Shown here one piece after another: positions 4,755 to 6,656 of a DNA stretch of 6,656 bases (the stretch's first letter is position 1; every line of letters begins with the position of its first letter). The notes beneath the pieces are model-generated. The model did not search any database, was not told the DNA's origin, and worked only from the letters and a program-made list of their open reading frames with translations. The stretch is from an uncultured Lachnospiraceae bacterium (lineage in GTDB: Bacteria > Bacillota > Clostridia > Lachnospirales > Lachnospiraceae), in contig CAMKMR010000100.1 in NCBI GenBank assembly GCA_946413945.1, positions 1-6,656 on the forward strand. The letters run 5' to 3'. The position numbers and the translations under genes are program-made.

Positions 4755-5816
4755 ATGAATATTGGCAATAAGATTAAAGCCCTTCGTTTAAAGGCAAGTG
4801 CAACACAGGAAATGTTAGCAGAGGCTCTTGGTGTAAGCAGTCAGTCTGTTTCTAAATGGGAGAATAATGTATGTGCCCCTGATATATCACTGCTTCCGGC
4901 GATTTCGGAATTCTTTGGAGTAACTATAGATGAGCTTTTTGATTTAACAACAGATCAGAAATTACATCGAATAGAAAATATGCTTGATTATGAGACTGAA
5001 CTTACGGATGAACAGTTCAGAAGCACGGAAGCCTTTTTACAGGAAATAAAAGATTCATATAATGAAAATAATCCTGGAAAAGTAAAAGGAAGGATAGAGT
5101 CATTTTTAGCACATCTTTACCATCATAGAATGGTGAGTGATGGTAGATACGTCAGCCTTTATGCAAGGAAGGCTATGAATCTTCATCCAAATTTAAAGGA
5201 AGATCAATGGCTGCTTGCAAAGAGCGAAGGCGCATATGTTTGGGACTGGAATGCAGGACAGCATAGTAAAACGATAGATTTTTATAAGAACCTTGTTGAT
5301 AAAAATCCAGAAATAGGTAGAAATTACCTTTTCTTAATGGATAATCTGATTGCAGATCATAGAACAAATGAAGCCTCTTGTTTCTTAAATAAATATAAAG
5401 AATTAGCTGATCATAAGGAAGTCTTGGTTCTGGTATATGAAGCCTATATTGCATTTGCTGAGTACCGAGCTAAAGATGCATGGGAAATAGTATCAAGACT
5501 TGAGAATGACTATCCTGACAGTTATGATGCTATCTTTGAAGTAGCTGGAATATATGCAAATAATGCAAGATATGAAGAAGCGCTAAAGAGATATAAAAAA
5601 GCCGAGGAATTAAGCAAGGCTGATAAGGAACATGTATTTATGGATCATTTGCAGGCGCAGGCTTTGATATATGAAATTCTTGGAAGATATACTGAGGCTT
5701 ATGACTATGTTCAGCGCCAGATTGATTTCCTTAAAGATGAATGGAACATAACAGAAGGTGCAGATGTGGATGCACTCGAAGAAGAGAAAAACAGATTATT
5801 GAATCTCTTGTTATAA
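4755..5816 (+). CDS. Xre-family HTH regulator with TPR-like C-terminal domain
   Basis: The 353-residue protein begins with an HTH_3/Xre domain at about 3-62 (IGNKIKALRLKASATQEMLA, then VSSQSVSKWENN and the closing P-D-I-S-L-L-P-A-I-S-E-F-F-G-V). The remainder is all-helical with TPR-like repeats. The clearest is at about 260-300 (YDAIFEVAGIYANNARYEEA, then LKRYKKAEEL), with others at 185-230 and 305-335. HTH plus TPR architecture is common in Bacillota regulators of the RRNPP type, which bind signalling peptides, and also in uncharacterised Xre regulators, so peptide sensing is only a possibility. The start at 4755 follows AAAGGAG (4738-4744) with a 10-nt spacer; an in-frame TTG at 4698 is less likely. 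A broken response-regulator gene lies 36 bp downstream, which hints at a lost neighbour. No peptide gene is seen. Confidence 0.8.
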   Translation: MNIGNKIKALRLKASATQEMLAEALGVSSQSVSKWENNVCAPDISLLPAISEFFGVTIDELFDLTTDQKLHRIENMLDYETELTDEQFRSTEAFLQEIKDSYNENNPGKVKGRIESFLAHLYHHRMVSDGRYVSLYARKAMNLHPNLKEDQWLLAKSEGAYVWDWNAGQHSKTIDFYKNLVDKNPEIGRNYLFLMDNLIADHRTNEASCFLNKYKELADHKEVLVLVYEAYIAFAEYRAKDAWEIVSRLENDYPDSYDAIFEVAGIYANNARYEEALKRYKKAEELSKADKEHVFMDHLQAQALIYEILGRYTEAYDYVQRQIDFLKDEWNITEGADVDALEEEKNRLLNLLL

Positions 5817-5852
5817 TTCCATTATCAAATTAAAGATTGGAAAGAAACATTT

Positions 5853-5969
5853 ATGAACATACAGATTGTAGAAGATGATAGATCACTAAGCGATGGAATA
5901 GAGATTTCCCTTTCAGACGGGGAGGCTACATTTTCCTTTAGGTTTATTCATAAAAGAGGGAGAAATTAG
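5853..5969 (+). pseudogene. Truncated response-regulator receiver N-terminus
   Basis: A 38-codon ORF begins MNIQIVEDDRSLSDGIEISL, the typical first strand and helix of a receiver domain with the acidic pocket Glu7-Asp8-Asp9. After about residue 27 the reading turns into FSFRFIHKRGRN and stops. The phosphorylated Asp, the remaining receiver strands and any output domain are absent. A purine run GGAAAG (5839-5844) precedes the ATG. The fragment ends 3 bp before the -35 box of the toxin-antitoxin module, suggesting that insertion or deletion at this point destroyed a two-component gene. It could still be translated, but no function is evident. Confidence 0.65.
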
Positions 5970-5972
5970 TAA

Positions 5973-6001
5973 TTGACATTATGGCATATATGCCATAATA
6001 T
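5973..6001 (+). promoter_or_regulatory. Toxin-antitoxin promoter covered by a perfect palindrome
   Basis: TTGACA (5973-5978) and TAATAT (5996-6001) are 17 bp apart. A perfect 22-bp palindrome with half-site ATTATGGCATA fills 5978-5999, from the last base of the -35 box into the -10 box. An antitoxin dimer bound there would block RNA polymerase, as is usual for HigA-type autorepression. The -10 hexamer is imperfect; CATAAT (5994-5999) is an alternative at shorter spacing. Confidence 0.75.
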
Positions 6002-6021
6002 GATTCTAAGGGGGGATGATA

Positions 6022-6375
6022 TTGGATTTTGTAGTTGTAGCATATGAAAAAAGAAATGGGGAAGTTCCAGTTGAAGACTTCTTAGATTCACTTGATTTAA
6101 AAATGAGAGTTAAGATGTATGGTATGATTAGCATACTTCAGGAAAAGGGAAATCAACTGAGAGAACCATATAGTAAACATCTTGATGATGGGATTTTTGA
6201 GTTGCGTTGCAAGGTGGGGAGCAATATTACGCGCGTTCTTTATTTCTTTTATTATGAGGGACAGATAGTTCTTACAAATGGATTTGTGAAGAAAACTCAA
6301 AAGGCTCCGAAAGAAGAAATTAGACTTGCTAAGGAGCGCAGATCAGATTATATAGAAAGGATGAACAAGTCATGA
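6022..6375 (+). CDS. higB: RelE/HigB-family toxin (phage Gp49-like, DUF891)
   Basis: This 117-residue protein belongs to the HigB/Gp49-like branch of RelE-fold toxins, which are ribosome-dependent mRNA interferases. Family landmarks are VPVEDFLDSLD (15-25), REPYSKHLDDGIFELR (47-62), ITRVLYFF (69-76) and LTNGFVKKTQKAP (84-96). Arg62, Arg71 and Lys90/Lys91 are basic residues likely to face RNA. It lies first in a toxin-then-antitoxin pair, the HigBA order, and its stop overlaps the antitoxin start by 4 nt. The start is uncertain. ATG at 6016 directly touches the AAGGGGGG site (6008-6015). TTG at 6022 has a 6-nt spacer and gives the usual family N-terminus M-D-F-x-V-x-x-Y-E, so 6022 is preferred. 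Expression is probably from the palindrome-covered promoter. Confidence 0.88.
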   Translation: MDFVVVAYEKRNGEVPVEDFLDSLDLKMRVKMYGMISILQEKGNQLREPYSKHLDDGIFELRCKVGSNITRVLYFFYYEGQIVLTNGFVKKTQKAPKEEIRLAKERRSDYIERMNKS

Positions 6376-6656
6376 GAACATTTAACGATATGCTTGAAAA
6401 GCAGATGCAGAATGAAGAATTCAAAAAAGAGTATGACGCTATTCAGCCTGAGATGAATGTTATCAGAGCCATTGTTGATGCTAGAACTTCAATGAATTTA
6501 ACACAAAAAGAATTGGCAGAAAAAACAGGGATTAACCAGGCGGATATAAGTAAGATAGAGAATGGAACAAGAAATCCATCACTTAATCTCTTGAAGAGAT
6601 TAGCGGATGGCATGGGAATGACATTAAAGATTGAGTTTGTTCCAAAACAAAAAGCA
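6372..6656 (+). CDS. higA: HigA-type Xre antitoxin, partial at window end
   Basis: The ORF starts at the ATG inside ATGA, which overlaps the toxin stop, and is still open after 95 codons at the window edge. An Xre HTH domain spans about 38-90: LTQKELAEKTGINQADISKI, then ENGTRNPSLNLLKRLADGMG. The N-terminal 30 residues are charged and helical (MRTFNDMLEKQMQNEEFKKE), as in HigA-like antitoxins of Gp49-type toxins. It should bind and neutralise the upstream toxin and repress their shared promoter through the 22-bp palindrome. Its ribosome binding site (GAAAGGA, 6355-6361) lies in the toxin coding region, so the two are translationally coupled. The reading LKIEFVPKQKA near the edge suggests that only a few residues are missing. 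Confidence 0.88.
   Translation, partial: MRTFNDMLEKQMQNEEFKKEYDAIQPEMNVIRAIVDARTSMNLTQKELAEKTGINQADISKIENGTRNPSLNLLKRLADGMGMTLKIEFVPKQKA

Overview
The window reads as a stretch of a low-to-mid GC Bacillota chromosome, most likely Lachnospiraceae or a related Clostridia. This rests on strong AGGAGG-type ribosome binding sites, sigma-A type promoters with TTGACA boxes, AT-rich intergenic DNA, intrinsic terminators and the protein families present. The organism assignment is inferred from style, not from a marker gene. All convincing genes lie on the + strand, as small accessory units rather than a housekeeping operon.

Layout. A palindromic element (12-54) sits directly before a VOC/glyoxalase-fold gene (69-455). 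A promoter then leads to a SUKH/SMI1-KNR4-like protein (547-1152) closed by an intrinsic terminator. A 300-bp gene-free stretch (1153-1452) holds that terminator, two 57-bp near-identical tandem units and a small dyad. It precedes an Xre-type HTH plus zinc-ribbon protein (1453-2217). A second gene-free stretch (2218-2558) holds a near-consensus promoter, a possible 36-codon leader ORF and an intrinsic terminator placed just before the ribosome binding site of a GNAT acetyltransferase (2559-3110). That layout suggests transcription attenuation. A RimJ/RimL-like GNAT (3169-3687) and a class I methyltransferase (3760-4548) follow in the same direction. Between them is a 70-bp fossil of another acetyltransferase C-terminus. 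The block ends in a 25-bp-arm perfect inverted repeat (4571-4629), probably a bidirectional terminator, which is the second copy of the element at 12-54.

The right part holds an HTH-TPR regulator (4755-5816), a truncated response-regulator N-terminus (5853-5969), and a HigB/HigA-type toxin-antitoxin pair (6022-6375 and 6372 to the window end). The pair's promoter is covered by a perfect 22-bp palindrome, a good candidate operator.

How the genes may work together: the 2559-4548 block could be one transcription unit of small-molecule or protein-modifying enzymes controlled by the leader. The TA pair is an autonomous module that appears to sit at the broken end of a two-component gene. The most promising unexplained signal is the GNAT leader, where the terminator 5' arm has a competing upstream partner lying inside the leader ORF. 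Fossils, a dispersed palindrome and tandem repeats point to a plastic accessory region.
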